From: Pyxidicoccus trucidator
Lineage (GTDB): Bacteria; Myxococcota; Myxococcia; Myxococcales; Myxococcaceae
DNA: 64,000 nucleotides
Assembly: GCF_010894435.1 (NCBI RefSeq)
Contig: NZ_JAAIXZ010000008.1
Span: 186,001-250,000 of the forward strand
Direction: 5' to 3'
The translations under genes were made by a program, and so were the position numbers. Below, piece by piece: positions 35,973-44,428 of the stretch. The notes beneath the pieces are model-generated. The model was not told where the DNA came from. It worked only from the letters and a program-made list of their open reading frames with translations, and made no database searches. Within the stretch, counting starts at the first letter, position 1. The number at the start of each line of letters is the position of its first letter.

Positions 35973-37534
35973 GCCGCGTGGCGGCGCTGTGGCTGGGCGT
36001 GCTGCTGGCCGTGGTGCCCATGGCCGTGCAGGCGGGAGAGGCCCGCTACGCGCTGCTGGTGGGCGCGCACAAGGGCAACGCGGACGAGCCCCGGCTCCAC
36101 TTCGCCGGACGCGATGCGGAGCGCCTGCGCGAGGTGCTCGTCACCCTGGGCGACTTCCCGCAGGAGAACGTCACCGTGCTCGCGGACCCGAGCGCGGACC
36201 GGATGCGCACCGCGCTGGCGCGGATGAACGCGCGCATCCGCGAGGAGGTGGCGCATGACCGCTCCAGCGTGCTGCTCGTCTTCTACTCGGGCCATGCGGA
36301 CGCGGAGTCGCTGCACCTGGGCGGCACGCTGCTGCCGTGGGAGGAGCTGCGCAACCTCACCTCCGGCTCGGCGGCGGCGGCGCGTCTGCTGGTGGTGGAT
36401 GCGTGTCGTTCCGGGCAGGCCACGCGCGTGAAGGGCACGAAGCTGGCGGCGCCCTTCGCGCTGCCTCCGGACGTGGAATCGCACGGACTGCCGGAGGGCT
36501 TCGCGATTCTCTCCTCATCGGCGGCAGGGGAGAGCGCTCAGGAGTCGGACTCGCTGCAGGGTTCCTTCTTCACGCACCACCTGGTGGCCGCGCTGCGCGG
36601 CGTGGCGGATACCAGCTCGGATGGGCTCGTCAGCCTGGCGGAGGCGTACCAGTACGCCGCGGACCGCACGGTGGCGAGCACCGTGGCCACGGTGGGCGGC
36701 GTGCAGCACCCCACGTACCTCTACGAGTTGAAGGGGCGCTCGGAGCTGGTGCTCACGCGGCCGGGGCGCAGCCAGGGACTTGCGGCGGTGCGGCTGGAGG
36801 GGGCGGGGCAGTACTTCTTCCGGCAGGGCGGGCGTGATGGCCCGGTGGTGCTGGAGGCGGGCATCTCTCGCGAGGCTCGCACCGCGCGGTTGGTGCCTGG
36901 GAGTTACTTCGTCCAGCACCGCCTGCCGGACCGGCTGCGCGAGGCGCGCGTGGTGGCGGAGGAGGGCCGCCCGCTGGAGCTGGCCGAGGCGGCGTGGAGC
37001 GTGGTGGAGCTGGACCAGCTCGTGCGCAAGGGCGGCGGTGGACGGCCCACCTGGGCACTGAGCGGGTGGGGCGGTGGGACGGCGAGCCTCCTGGACGGCT
37101 ATCCGTTCTCTCCGTCTGGCGCGGTGCAGGCGTCGCTGGACACGGCGGCGCTCACGCTGGATGCGCAAGTGGAGCTGGCCCTGGCGGGCTTCGTCCAGGC
37201 TGGCTTCGAGCGGCGGCTCACCTCCGGGGCGCTGCGGGTGGGGGCTCGCAAGGTGTTCGACATGGGGCGGTTCTCCCTGTCGGGAGGCGTGCGGGTGGGG
37301 GCGTCGTACGTGGACCAGCGCTTCTTTGGGCGGACGGCGCCGCGCCACTGGCAGGTGGTGCCGCAGTTGGACACGGTGCTGCGCGCGGACCTGCACCTGC
37401 CCCGGGGCCTCTTCGTGGGCGCGGAGGCGGGGCTGCGTGCGTCGCGGGTGCGCGTGCTGTCGTCGCTGGGACGCGAGGAGGTGCGCACGCCGGTGACGCC
37501 GATGCTCGCGGCAGGGACGGGGCTTCGCTGGTGA
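35969..37534 (+). CDS. Exported caspase-family protein with C-terminal beta-barrel-like domain
   Basis: A 521-residue protein beginning at GTG 35969, coupled to the anti-sigma gene. Residues ~1-22 are a signal peptide ending MAVQAG. Residues ~25-255 are a caspase (peptidase C14) fold with the catalytic His109 in VFYSGHAD and Cys146 in LLVVDACRSG, so it should be active. Residues ~260-370 form a beta-rich linker. The last ~150 residues alternate polar and hydrophobic residues, with strands such as GGVRVGASYV and GLFVGAEAGLRA, and end in Trp, the pattern of an outer-membrane barrel. The peptidase would then face the periplasm. Target unknown. Confidence 0.82.
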   Translation: MSRVAALWLGVLLAVVPMAVQAGEARYALLVGAHKGNADEPRLHFAGRDAERLREVLVTLGDFPQENVTVLADPSADRMRTALARMNARIREEVAHDRSSVLLVFYSGHADAESLHLGGTLLPWEELRNLTSGSAAAARLLVVDACRSGQATRVKGTKLAAPFALPPDVESHGLPEGFAILSSSAAGESAQESDSLQGSFFTHHLVAALRGVADTSSDGLVSLAEAYQYAADRTVASTVATVGGVQHPTYLYELKGRSELVLTRPGRSQGLAAVRLEGAGQYFFRQGGRDGPVVLEAGISREARTARLVPGSYFVQHRLPDRLREARVVAEEGRPLELAEAAWSVVELDQLVRKGGGGRPTWALSGWGGGTASLLDGYPFSPSGAVQASLDTAALTLDAQVELALAGFVQAGFERRLTSGALRVGARKVFDMGRFSLSGGVRVGASYVDQRFFGRTAPRHWQVVPQLDTVLRADLHLPRGLFVGAEAGLRASRVRVLSSLGREEVRTPVTPMLAAGTGLRW

Positions 37535-37631
37535 GGTTGTCCGTGGCGTGGGGCTCGCGGGTCTCTTCCGTGTCTCTGGCGCGCGGCGGTGGCCGGGCGG
37601 TATGCGCGCTTCACGTGGATGGAGTCCTGTC

Positions 37632-38285
37632 ATGAAGCTGAAGCGGTTCGTGGAGTCGCTGGCCCTGTCGCTTGCGTTGGGGAGCACCGCCGGGTGCGGG
37701 GATGCGCTGATGGATGGCTCGTATGCCGGCGAGCCCCGCTACGTGGTGCAGGGCGAGGTGAAGTCGTTGGCGCCCTCCTCGGAGAAGGGGACGACGCGCG
37801 TCACCCTGGCCTGGGACAACTGGGCGCGGGAGGGGGACATCACCACCTACCAGAGCGTGGAGCTGACCAGCATGAATCCCCCGTTCGACTACCAGTTGCG
37901 CGTCGTCGACAACCCTCCCGACGAAGTGCTCAACGACTTCAATCCGGGCCTCATCGGGTTCGCCTACCTCATCGTCTACGAGGACCTGGATGGGAATGGC
38001 GTGCCCAACGGCGAGGAGGCCAATCGCTGGAGCAACCTGCGCGGCATGGCGCGCAACCACGTGGTCCTCTTCGCGCCCGAGCTCACCGGGGCGCTGAAGG
38101 CGTCACTTCGCGAGTGGGGCCGCATCGTCAACGTGGACGACTTGAAGCCGGGCTTCAACCTGGCGCGCGGCGTCTGCGTGGGGACGGACTCCAGCTTCGA
38201 TGACCTGGAAATCGTCCCCAACGAGCCCGTGGCCGTGGCGGATCCGCAGGACGACAGCGTGAGGTCCTGCATCAACTACCACTGA
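37632..38285 (+). CDS. Putative lipoprotein
   Basis: A 217-residue protein with a lipoprotein signal (LALSLALGSTAGC, Cys22). The mature part contains LIVYEDLDGNGVPNGEEAN, a loop rich in Asp/Asn/Gly that may bind calcium, and two Cys near the C-terminus (ARGVCVGTDS, VRSCINYH). It follows the caspase gene by 97 bases in the same direction and may belong to the same transcript. No family recognised. Confidence 0.7.
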   Translation: MKLKRFVESLALSLALGSTAGCGDALMDGSYAGEPRYVVQGEVKSLAPSSEKGTTRVTLAWDNWAREGDITTYQSVELTSMNPPFDYQLRVVDNPPDEVLNDFNPGLIGFAYLIVYEDLDGNGVPNGEEANRWSNLRGMARNHVVLFAPELTGALKASLREWGRIVNVDDLKPGFNLARGVCVGTDSSFDDLEIVPNEPVAVADPQDDSVRSCINYH

Positions 38286-38294
38286 GGCGCCGGA

Positions 38295-38311
38295 GCCGGA
38301 CCTGTTCCGGC
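38295..38311. terminator. Short hairpin between convergent genes
   Basis: GCCGGA and TCCGGC arms with a 5-base loop lie between the stop codons at 38285 and 38333. Confidence 0.4.
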
Positions 38312-38332
38312 CCTGCATCCGGTGGACGTAGT

Positions 38333-38929
38333 TCACTGCCGCTTCACGTAACGCAGGAGGAGTGTCACCAGTTCCTCCTGGAGCACGCCCTGGGACAGGG
38401 CCTCGGGGCGCTCCACCACCGCGCGGTGGATGACCGCGTGGGCCACCGTGTCGATGAGCCAATGGGCCAGTTCCGGATCCGGGACGTCGGTGGCGTATTC
38501 GCGGAACGCCTCCAGCATCGGCGCGTCCTCCGGCCCCAGGGACCGGGCTCGGCGCGTGGGCAGCTCCTCCGTCAACGCATGGTGCAGCTTCGGGTTCACC
38601 GCGTGGGCCGCGAAGCCCATGGACACCAGCGTCCGGATGAGGTCCTCCAGCCCTTGGAACTTCCGCGTCGCCATCACCTCCCGCACCGCCTTGCGCTGCT
38701 CCTTCACGTGCCGGCGCGACACCTCCGCCACCAGCGCCTCCTTGCCGGGAAAGAACTGGTACAGCGAGGCCACGTTGACGCCAGCGCGCTCCGCGATGCG
38801 GTTGGTCGTCAGCTTCGCGTACCCGTCGCGCACCAGAATGTCAGCAGTCGCCTGCACCAGCGCATCCACCGTCGCGCGCGAGCGCTCCTGCAGAGGCGTC
38901 TTCCGAGGGGAAAGCTTCGCGCGCGGCAT
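38333..38929 (-). CDS. TetR/AcrR-family transcriptional regulator
   Basis: A 198-residue regulator beginning MPRAKLSPRKTPLQERSRAT. The helix-turn-helix is at residues ~20-65 (ILVRDGYAKLTTNRIAERAG, then VNVASLYQFFPGKEALVAEV). The C-terminal helical domain binds an unknown ligand. It diverges from a flavin monooxygenase 106 bases away and likely represses it. Confidence 0.9.
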   Translation of the reverse strand: MPRAKLSPRKTPLQERSRATVDALVQATADILVRDGYAKLTTNRIAERAGVNVASLYQFFPGKEALVAEVSRRHVKEQRKAVREVMATRKFQGLEDLIRTLVSMGFAAHAVNPKLHHALTEELPTRRARSLGPEDAPMLEAFREYATDVPDPELAHWLIDTVAHAVIHRAVVERPEALSQGVLQEELVTLLLRYVKRQ

Positions 38930-38965
38930 GCCGGACTCCTGGGACGGGAACGCAAGCTGACAACA

Positions 38966-38979
38966 TAAGCACTTCCTTA
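38966..38979. promoter_or_regulatory. Candidate operator, TAAG-N6-CTTA
   Basis: A short inverted repeat lies midway between the divergent TetR and monooxygenase starts. The arms are only four bases, so this is tentative. Confidence 0.3.
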
Positions 38980-39035
38980 CATTCTCCACTCCATCGCATC
39001 CGGGGCGCCAGGGCCTCTCGCGACAGGAGACAGCC

Positions 39036-40646
39036 ATGACTCGGGTAGCGACTCAGGTGCTGATTGTCGGCGCCGGTCCCACGGGCCTCACGCTCGCTTG
39101 CGACCTTGCACGCCGGGGGAGCGCCTTCCGCATCGTGGACGCGGCACCCGGGCCCTTCGTGGGCTCGCGTGGAAAGGGACTGCAGCCCCGCACGCTGGAG
39201 GTGCTGGAGGACCTGGGCGTGCTCGACGCGGTGCTCGCGGCCGGCACGGCATATCCCCGCCTCCGCATCCACTGGCGGGGCTTCGTCGTGGGCCGCTGGA
39301 CGATGATTCCCCGCCATGCCGCGACACCAGACGTGCCCCATCCCGACCCGTGGCTCGTGCCGCAGGCTCGCACCGAAGGCATCCTGCGCGAGCGACTCAC
39401 CGCGCTCGGCCATGCGGTGGAGTTCGGAACCGCGCTCACCGACTTCACCCAGGACGACACCGGTGTCAGCGCCACCCTCACCCGTGGCGGCGCTTCGGAG
39501 GTCGTGCGTGCGGAGTACCTGGTGGGCGCGGATGGCGGCCACAGTCGCGTGCGCAAGGCCCTGGGTGTGGGCTTCCACGGAACGACGCACGAGGAGGAGC
39601 GCATGGTCGTGGGAGATGTGCGCGTGGACGGCCTGGGCCGCGACCACTGGCACGTGTGGCCCTTCGCGAAGGGCGGCATGGTGGCGCTGTGTCCCCTGCC
39701 TGGCACGGAGCGCTTCCAGCTCACCCTCCAGGTGAAGCCCGGTGGCACCGTGCTGGAGCTCACCGAAGCCGCCCTGAACCAGCGCCTCCAGGACGCCGCC
39801 CGTCCCGGCCCCCGGCTCCGATTGCACGACGCGAGCTGGCTGTCCGTGTACCGCCCCAACGTGCGCATGGTGGACCGCTATCGCGTGGGCCGCGTCATGC
39901 TCGCGGGCGACGCCGCGCACGTCCACCCTCCCGCCGGAGGCCAGGGGCTCAACACCGGCGTCCAGGATGCCTACAACCTGGGCTGGAAGCTGGGCCACGT
40001 CCTCGCCGGGGCCTCACCGGACCTGCTCGATACCTACGAAGCGGAGCGGCTGCCCATCGCCGCGCACGTGCTCGGCCTGTCCACGAAGCTCTACCAGGGC
40101 ATGCGCCAGAACAGCCTGGGCTCCCAGCGGCGTGGAGCCGAGACACGGCAACTGGGGTTGCACTATCGCGGCGGTCCGCTCGCGCCCCAGACGGACGGCG
40201 ACACGTCCCGCCTGCGCGCGGGAGACCGGGCCCCCGATGCGCCGTGCGTGGATGCGACAGGCAAGCCCTCACGTCTGTTCGAGGCCTTTCGGGGTTCCCA
40301 CTGGACGCTGCTCGCCTTCGGGCCGGCGCACGAGGACGCACCCGCGTGGGCCCGCTCGCGCTTCGGTGACTTCGTACGCGCCATCCACGTCCGCGCGGGG
40401 GGAACGTCCGCCGATTCAGAGTCCCTGCTCGACCTCGGAGGACACGCGCACCGGGCCTACGACGCGGGCACAGGTGCGTTGGTGCTGGTGCGCCCGGACG
40501 GCTACGTGGGGCACGTTTCCCGGCCCGGGACGCGCGTGGCGCTGGAACGGTTCCTGGCGCCGCTCGTGCCACCTGCCCCCTCTGGACAGGCAAGTCATGG
40601 TGGCCGCGGCTCAAGTCCAGGACTCCCGTCCAGGGAAGCTTCGTGA
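39036..40646 (+). CDS. FAD-dependent aromatic monooxygenase
   Basis: A 536-residue group A flavoprotein hydroxylase. The FAD-binding GxGxxG is in LIVGAGPTGLTLACDLARRG (residues ~9-28), the DG motif in LVGADGGHSRVRKALG, and the GD motif in MLAGDAAHVHPPAGGQGLN. The C-terminal ~150 residues form a thioredoxin-like domain, as in phenol hydroxylase and PgaE-type enzymes. It uses NAD(P)H and oxygen to hydroxylate an aromatic or polyketide substrate. The last ~20 residues run into what appears to be a decayed kinase fragment, so the native end may have been altered. Probably controlled by the divergent TetR. Confidence 0.9.
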   Translation: MTRVATQVLIVGAGPTGLTLACDLARRGSAFRIVDAAPGPFVGSRGKGLQPRTLEVLEDLGVLDAVLAAGTAYPRLRIHWRGFVVGRWTMIPRHAATPDVPHPDPWLVPQARTEGILRERLTALGHAVEFGTALTDFTQDDTGVSATLTRGGASEVVRAEYLVGADGGHSRVRKALGVGFHGTTHEEERMVVGDVRVDGLGRDHWHVWPFAKGGMVALCPLPGTERFQLTLQVKPGGTVLELTEAALNQRLQDAARPGPRLRLHDASWLSVYRPNVRMVDRYRVGRVMLAGDAAHVHPPAGGQGLNTGVQDAYNLGWKLGHVLAGASPDLLDTYEAERLPIAAHVLGLSTKLYQGMRQNSLGSQRRGAETRQLGLHYRGGPLAPQTDGDTSRLRAGDRAPDAPCVDATGKPSRLFEAFRGSHWTLLAFGPAHEDAPAWARSRFGDFVRAIHVRAGGTSADSESLLDLGGHAHRAYDAGTGALVLVRPDGYVGHVSRPGTRVALERFLAPLVPPAPSGQASHGGRGSSPGLPSREAS

Positions 40647-40725
40647 CACGGGGGAAGGCGGGGCTGGCCGTCCGGGCCGCCCAGGCCTTCCAGTCGCACC
40701 GCCGGGGCTTCCAAGCGCGGTAGGC
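40597..40725 (-). pseudogene. Relic of a Ser/Thr kinase gene 3' end
   Basis: The sequence from GTGGCCGCGGCTCAAGTCCA through CAGGACTCCCGTCC and on to CCGCCCAGGCC resembles the 3' end of the kinase gene at 49777-49890, with many identical runs (for example AGGACTCCCGTCC and GCCCAGGCC). On the minus strand it once encoded a HEAT-like tail similar to AGLGNPDALPALTRATQLP. The frame is now broken. The monooxygenase gene ends inside it. Confidence 0.55.
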
Positions 40726-40757
40726 TCGCCGCTCCTCTCTCACCGGAGCCCTGCCCC

Positions 40758-41912
40758 GTGCGCGTCCCCGCCCTGCTGGTGGCCTCGCTGGTCCTCGTCC
40801 CGCTGCACCCGCACGCCGCCCCGGCGCCTGCCCGGCGCGCCGCCGACGGTGCGCCCGGGAGTGCTGCGCAGCGGGTCGAGCCCACCGTGGCGCTCGACCG
40901 CAAGCTCGAGCGGCGCGTGGACGCCATCCTCGACGAGGAGATGCAGCGGCAGGAGCTGCCCGGCGCCATCGTCGCGGTGGTGCGTGGCGGGACTGTCGTC
41001 GTGAAGAAGGGATACGGCGAGAAGCGCCGGGGCGGCGGCGAGCGGCCTGACTCCGCCACCGTCTTCCACATCGGCTCGTTCTCCAAAGCGCTGGCCGCGG
41101 TGGGCGCGCTGACGCTCGTGCAGCGCGGCCAGCTCGGCCTGGACGTGCCGGCCGCGCGCTACCTGCCCGAGCTTCCCCCGGCCTGGCGCGCCATTACGGT
41201 GCGCCAGGTCCTGGCGCACGCGAGCGGCATCGGGGACAAGGTCGGCCAGCCGGCCACCTGGGAGGAGGCAATCGCGGGCTACGCGGGCGCGCCGCTCACC
41301 TTCGCCCCGGGCACGCGCACCGACTACACCAACTTCAACTACGCGGTGGTCGGCAGGCTGGTGGAGTCGGCCAGCGGCCGGCCCTTCGTCACCTTCATGC
41401 GCGAGGACGTCTGGCGTCCCGTGGGCATGGTGGACACGGGCTACCCGGCCACCGCGCGAAACCTCGCCACCGGCCACGAGCGGAAGAAGGGCGGCTGGCG
41501 GGAGATGCTCCCCGAGCCCCAGGGCTCCTACGGCGTGCCCTCCGGGTTCCTCTCCACGACGCTGGACGACCTGGTGCGGTTGCACGCAGCCCTCGAGCGC
41601 AACGTCGCGCTCGACGCTGCCACGCGCGAGGAGATGCTCACGCCCTACCCGGCGGGGAAGAAGCGCGGCGCTGGCATGGTGCTCGGTTGGAGCGCGAGCC
41701 GCGTGGGTGGGCGCAACGGTGCGCTCGTCGTCAGCAAGAACGGCGCGGCGGATGGATTCTCCAGCCTCTTCACCTGGCTGCCCGGCCGCGGCGACGCGGT
41801 CATCGTGGTGGTCAACCGCAAGGGCGAGGGCGTGGAGACGGCGCGCATCGTGGCGAGGCTGGCCGAGGCGGCCTTCGGGCTCGAGCTGCGCGCGCTGGAG
41901 AAGGAGGGCTGA
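40758..41912 (+). CDS. Serine hydrolase of the beta-lactamase/DD-peptidase family
   Basis: A 384-residue protein beginning with GTG and a probable signal peptide (LLVASLVLVPLHPHA). The catalytic Ser107-x-x-Lys110 lies in HIGSFSKAL, and the Tyr motif in TDYTNFNYAVVGRL. These place it in the class C beta-lactamase-like (PF00144) family, which includes esterases, DD-peptidases and D-aminopeptidases. The substrate cannot be set from sequence. It is probably periplasmic. Confidence 0.9.
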   Translation: MRVPALLVASLVLVPLHPHAAPAPARRAADGAPGSAAQRVEPTVALDRKLERRVDAILDEEMQRQELPGAIVAVVRGGTVVVKKGYGEKRRGGGERPDSATVFHIGSFSKALAAVGALTLVQRGQLGLDVPAARYLPELPPAWRAITVRQVLAHASGIGDKVGQPATWEEAIAGYAGAPLTFAPGTRTDYTNFNYAVVGRLVESASGRPFVTFMREDVWRPVGMVDTGYPATARNLATGHERKKGGWREMLPEPQGSYGVPSGFLSTTLDDLVRLHAALERNVALDAATREEMLTPYPAGKKRGAGMVLGWSASRVGGRNGALVVSKNGAADGFSSLFTWLPGRGDAVIVVVNRKGEGVETARIVARLAEAAFGLELRALEKEG

Positions 41913-41929
41913 GGCCCGGCTCCCGCGCT

Positions 41930-41950
41930 CACGGCCACGCAGTTGCCGTG
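41930..41950. terminator. Hairpin between convergent genes
   Basis: CACGGC and GCCGTG arms around a 9-base loop, between the stop codons at 41912 and 41970. Confidence 0.4.
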
Positions 41951-41969
41951 CGGCGGCTTGCCGCAGGCG

Positions 41970-42629
41970 TCACCCCGCTTTCCGCATCCGTTCCAGCCCG
42001 TCGAGCAGGATGTCGAGCCCCAGTTCGAGGTGCTGCACGCCGTCGTGCCTGCCGGCGACGACCTCCTGCGACATCCCGTTGAGGTACGGAAAGCGCTCTG
42101 GCGGAATCATGGGCAGGAACTTCGACGCGGCGGCGGCGTACTGGTCGGGGTCCAGCGGGAAGTTCAGCCGCTGCAGCGTGAACCCGTAGATGTATGCGTC
42201 CAGCGCGTTCCACGCGTAGTCAGCCTGGGGGTACGTGAAGCCCCCTGCTCGCAGACAGCCGATGGTGGCGTCGACGTAACGCAGCATGTTCGGCCCGATG
42301 TTGAGCCGCGACACGAATAGCAGGGTCGCCCACGGATGCCGCATGAGGACGCCGTGCGCGGACTGTGCTCGCTCGCGCATCGCTGCCTTCCAGTCGCCGC
42401 CCGGCCGGGGGACGGCAATCTCACCAGCGACGAGGTCCACGATTCCGTCGAGGATGTGCTCCTTGCTCGGGACATGGTTGTAGAGCGACATCGCCTCGAC
42501 CTTGAGCGCCTGGGCCAGGTTGCGCATCGACAACCAGTCCAGGCCCTTCTTGTCCGCGAGCTTGAGTGCGGTCTCGAGCACCCGCGCTGGCGTCAGCGGC
42601 GTCCGCCCCGCACGCTTCTTCGTCGCCAT
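41970..42629 (-). CDS. TetR-family regulator with TetR_C-type ligand domain
   Basis: A 219-residue regulator. The helix-turn-helix spans residues ~10-57 (GLDWLSMRNLAQALKVEAMS, then LYNHVPSKEHILDGIVDLV). The C-terminal part (WATLLFVSRLNIGPNMLRYV) resembles the TetR_C domain of the classic tetracycline repressor branch. GGAGGAG lies just before the ATG. It diverges from an MDR oxidoreductase; two palindromes in the shared promoter region are its likely operators. Confidence 0.9.
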   Translation of the reverse strand: MATKKRAGRTPLTPARVLETALKLADKKGLDWLSMRNLAQALKVEAMSLYNHVPSKEHILDGIVDLVAGEIAVPRPGGDWKAAMRERAQSAHGVLMRHPWATLLFVSRLNIGPNMLRYVDATIGCLRAGGFTYPQADYAWNALDAYIYGFTLQRLNFPLDPDQYAAAASKFLPMIPPERFPYLNGMSQEVVAGRHDGVQHLELGLDILLDGLERMRKAG

Positions 42630-42652
42630 CACTCCTCCAGCAGAAGACGCTT

Positions 42653-42667
42653 ACTTACGCCGTAAGT
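42653..42667. promoter_or_regulatory. TetR operator site 1
   Basis: ACTTACG-C-CGTAAGT, a perfect 7-1-7 inverted repeat located 24 bases upstream of the TetR start codon. Confidence 0.75.
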
Positions 42668-42696
42668 CAATATTGACAGTCGGTGAAATCGATTGC

Positions 42697-42713
42697 TACT
42701 TACGCCGTAAGTA
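42697..42713. promoter_or_regulatory. TetR operator site 2
   Basis: TACTTACG-C-CGTAAGTA, a perfect 8-1-8 inverted repeat with the same core as site 1, about 45 bases away centre to centre and 44 bases before the oxidoreductase start. A TTGACA at 42673-42678 could be the -35 box, putting the -10 region inside this operator. A separate 12-bp palindrome GTCAATATTGAC lies between the sites at 42666-42677. Confidence 0.75.
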
Positions 42714-42756
42714 CCACGACGGGCATCACCCACGTAGCCCGAAAGAGGGGGACATC

Positions 42757-43800
42757 ATGCAGGCAGCCCACCAGACCACCGCGGCGCTCACCGCCGCATC
42801 CACCGGGGACGCAGCCGGGGCCATGCGCGCGGTCGTCCATCGCCGGTACGGCACGCCGGACGTGCTGGAGCTCGGGGAGACGGAGCGTCCCGTCCCCGGC
42901 GACGAAGACGTCCTCGTCCACGTGCACGCGGCCGCGGTGACCATCGGCGACCATCACATGGTGACGGGGAAGCCGTACCTGGTCCGGCTCAGCCCGTACG
43001 GCGGCCTGCCAGGCCCCCGCAACAAGGTGCCGGGTGGGGCGCTCGCGGGCCGCGTCCACGCGGTCGGCGCGAAGGTCACGGGCTTCCGCGCGGGCGACGA
43101 GGTCTTCGGTCAGGCCATGGCGGGCGCGTTCGCGGAGTACGCGGTGGTGCCTGCGGCGGCGCTCGTGCTCAAGCCCCACAACCTCTCGATGGAAGAGGCC
43201 GCGACCGTTCCCTGGGCGGCCACCGCGCTGCAGGGGCTCCGTGAAGCAGGCCAGGTCACCGCGGGGCAGCGCGTTCTCATCAATGGTGCGTCCGGCGGCG
43301 TGGGGACGTGGGCGGTGCAAATCGCGCGCGCACTTGGCGCTGAGGTGACGGCTGTCTGCAGCGCGCGCAATGCGGAGCTGGTGCGCTCGCTCGGCGCGGC
43401 CGAAGTGATTGACTACGCGAAGGAGGACTTCGTCGGGGGCGGTGCCCGCTTCGACGTGATGCTGGACCTCGTCGGCAACCGAGCGCTGTCGGACTGCCTG
43501 CGCGTGTTGAACCCGAAGGGCGTCTACGTCGCGTGCGGGGGTGGCGGCGGCGATTGGCTCGGGCCACTGCCCCGGTTCGCGGGCATGGGACTCCGGTCTC
43601 TCTTCTCCAGCCAGCGGCTCAGGACGTTCTTCTCTGACCCGAAGCAGAAGGAGCTGCTGTTCCTCAAGGAACTGGTGGAGGCCGGCAAGGCCAGGCCCGT
43701 CATCGAGCGTTCGTGGGCGCTGAGTGAAATCGCCGAAGCGCTGCGCCATGTGGGCGAAGGACACAGCCGCGGCCAGTCGGTCGTCCGCGTCGCGGGTTGA
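42757..43800 (+). CDS. Medium-chain NAD(P)-dependent alcohol dehydrogenase/quinone reductase
   Basis: A 347-residue MDR enzyme of the quinone oxidoreductase type. Residues ~28-150 form the GroES-like domain (HVHAAAVTIGDHHMVTGKP). The Rossmann motif is INGASGGVGTWAVQIARALG near residue 170. The zinc-ligand Cys set of true alcohol dehydrogenases is absent, pointing to a zinc-free reductase using NADPH. The ATG at 42757 has AGAGGGGG before it. It is divergent from and probably repressed by the TetR protein. The 3' half is duplicated at 46255-46857. Confidence 0.9.
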   Translation: MQAAHQTTAALTAASTGDAAGAMRAVVHRRYGTPDVLELGETERPVPGDEDVLVHVHAAAVTIGDHHMVTGKPYLVRLSPYGGLPGPRNKVPGGALAGRVHAVGAKVTGFRAGDEVFGQAMAGAFAEYAVVPAAALVLKPHNLSMEEAATVPWAATALQGLREAGQVTAGQRVLINGASGGVGTWAVQIARALGAEVTAVCSARNAELVRSLGAAEVIDYAKEDFVGGGARFDVMLDLVGNRALSDCLRVLNPKGVYVACGGGGGDWLGPLPRFAGMGLRSLFSSQRLRTFFSDPKQKELLFLKELVEAGKARPVIERSWALSEIAEALRHVGEGHSRGQSVVRVAG

Positions 43801-43918
43801 CCCGCGGCCTCTCCGGCAACGCGCTGCTCAGCGCCTGGGCACGTGCGACGCCACGCCCGTGAAGCACCGGCGGATGTAACGGCCCTGTAACCGCGCCTCC
43901 TTTCGCCCGACCCGACAG
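43311..43918 (+). repeat. Direct repeat, copy 1 (3' half of the MDR gene plus flank)
   Basis: About 608 bases from GGCGGTGCAA inside the MDR gene to CCCGACAG in the downstream flank match 46255-46857 at a constant offset of 2944 bases through the coding part, with only a 5-base deletion in the flank of copy 2. Confidence 0.88.
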
Positions 43919-44179
43919 TGAGGGGCCGAGACGGACGGGGCCCTCGGGCGTCCAGTTGCGCGTGTAGCGACTCCAGCGCTCGGGTGACGGGCTCGGGCGC
44001 GCTGGAGGCCAGCTTGCTGCGGCAGACCGAGCTGCTCGGCAAGATGCGCTCCCAGGTGGCCGTTGTGACGTCCGAGGCGCACTTCCAGGCGCAGGAGCTG
44101 CGGGTGGTGAACGTAACCGTCCGGGTTTGGGCGTCTTGCCGGCAGACGTGGCCGTCCCGGTCGCGAGTGCCAGCCCTGA
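43919..44179. other. Gene-free remnant sequence
   Basis: No supported gene. One plus-strand frame reads a short coiled-coil-like stretch (LEASLLRQTELLGKMRSQ) without start or stop that fit a gene, suggesting a decayed fragment. Confidence 0.4.
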
Positions 44180-44428
44180 GCCGCTGCGGGTTGCACCGCC
44201 CTTCCCTCCGACAACGTGACGGCGCTGGCGGCCACCGACGGCGGAGCCGTCTACGTGGGCACCGACGACGAAGGACTGTGGCGCATCGAGAAGGACGGCG
44301 AGACGCTCACCCGCGTGGAGACGGTGAAGGGAACGCAGGTGCTCCGGCTCGTGTATGACCCCACCGTGACGCCTGCCATGCTGTATGTCCTGACCGATAC
44401 GGGCCTTACCGTGCTGCGGGAGGAGTAG
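44180..44428 (+). pseudogene. C-terminal fragment of a beta-propeller-like protein
   Basis: The frame opens just after a stop and encodes ALPSDNVTALAATDGGAVYV followed by GTDDEGLWRIEKDGE and ends LTDTGLTVLREE. LPSxNVTALA...VYVGTxxGL is the blade repeat of two-component-regulator-type propellers, so this is the last blade or two of a larger gene now lost. A GTG at 44216 might still allow a 70-residue product. Confidence 0.5.
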
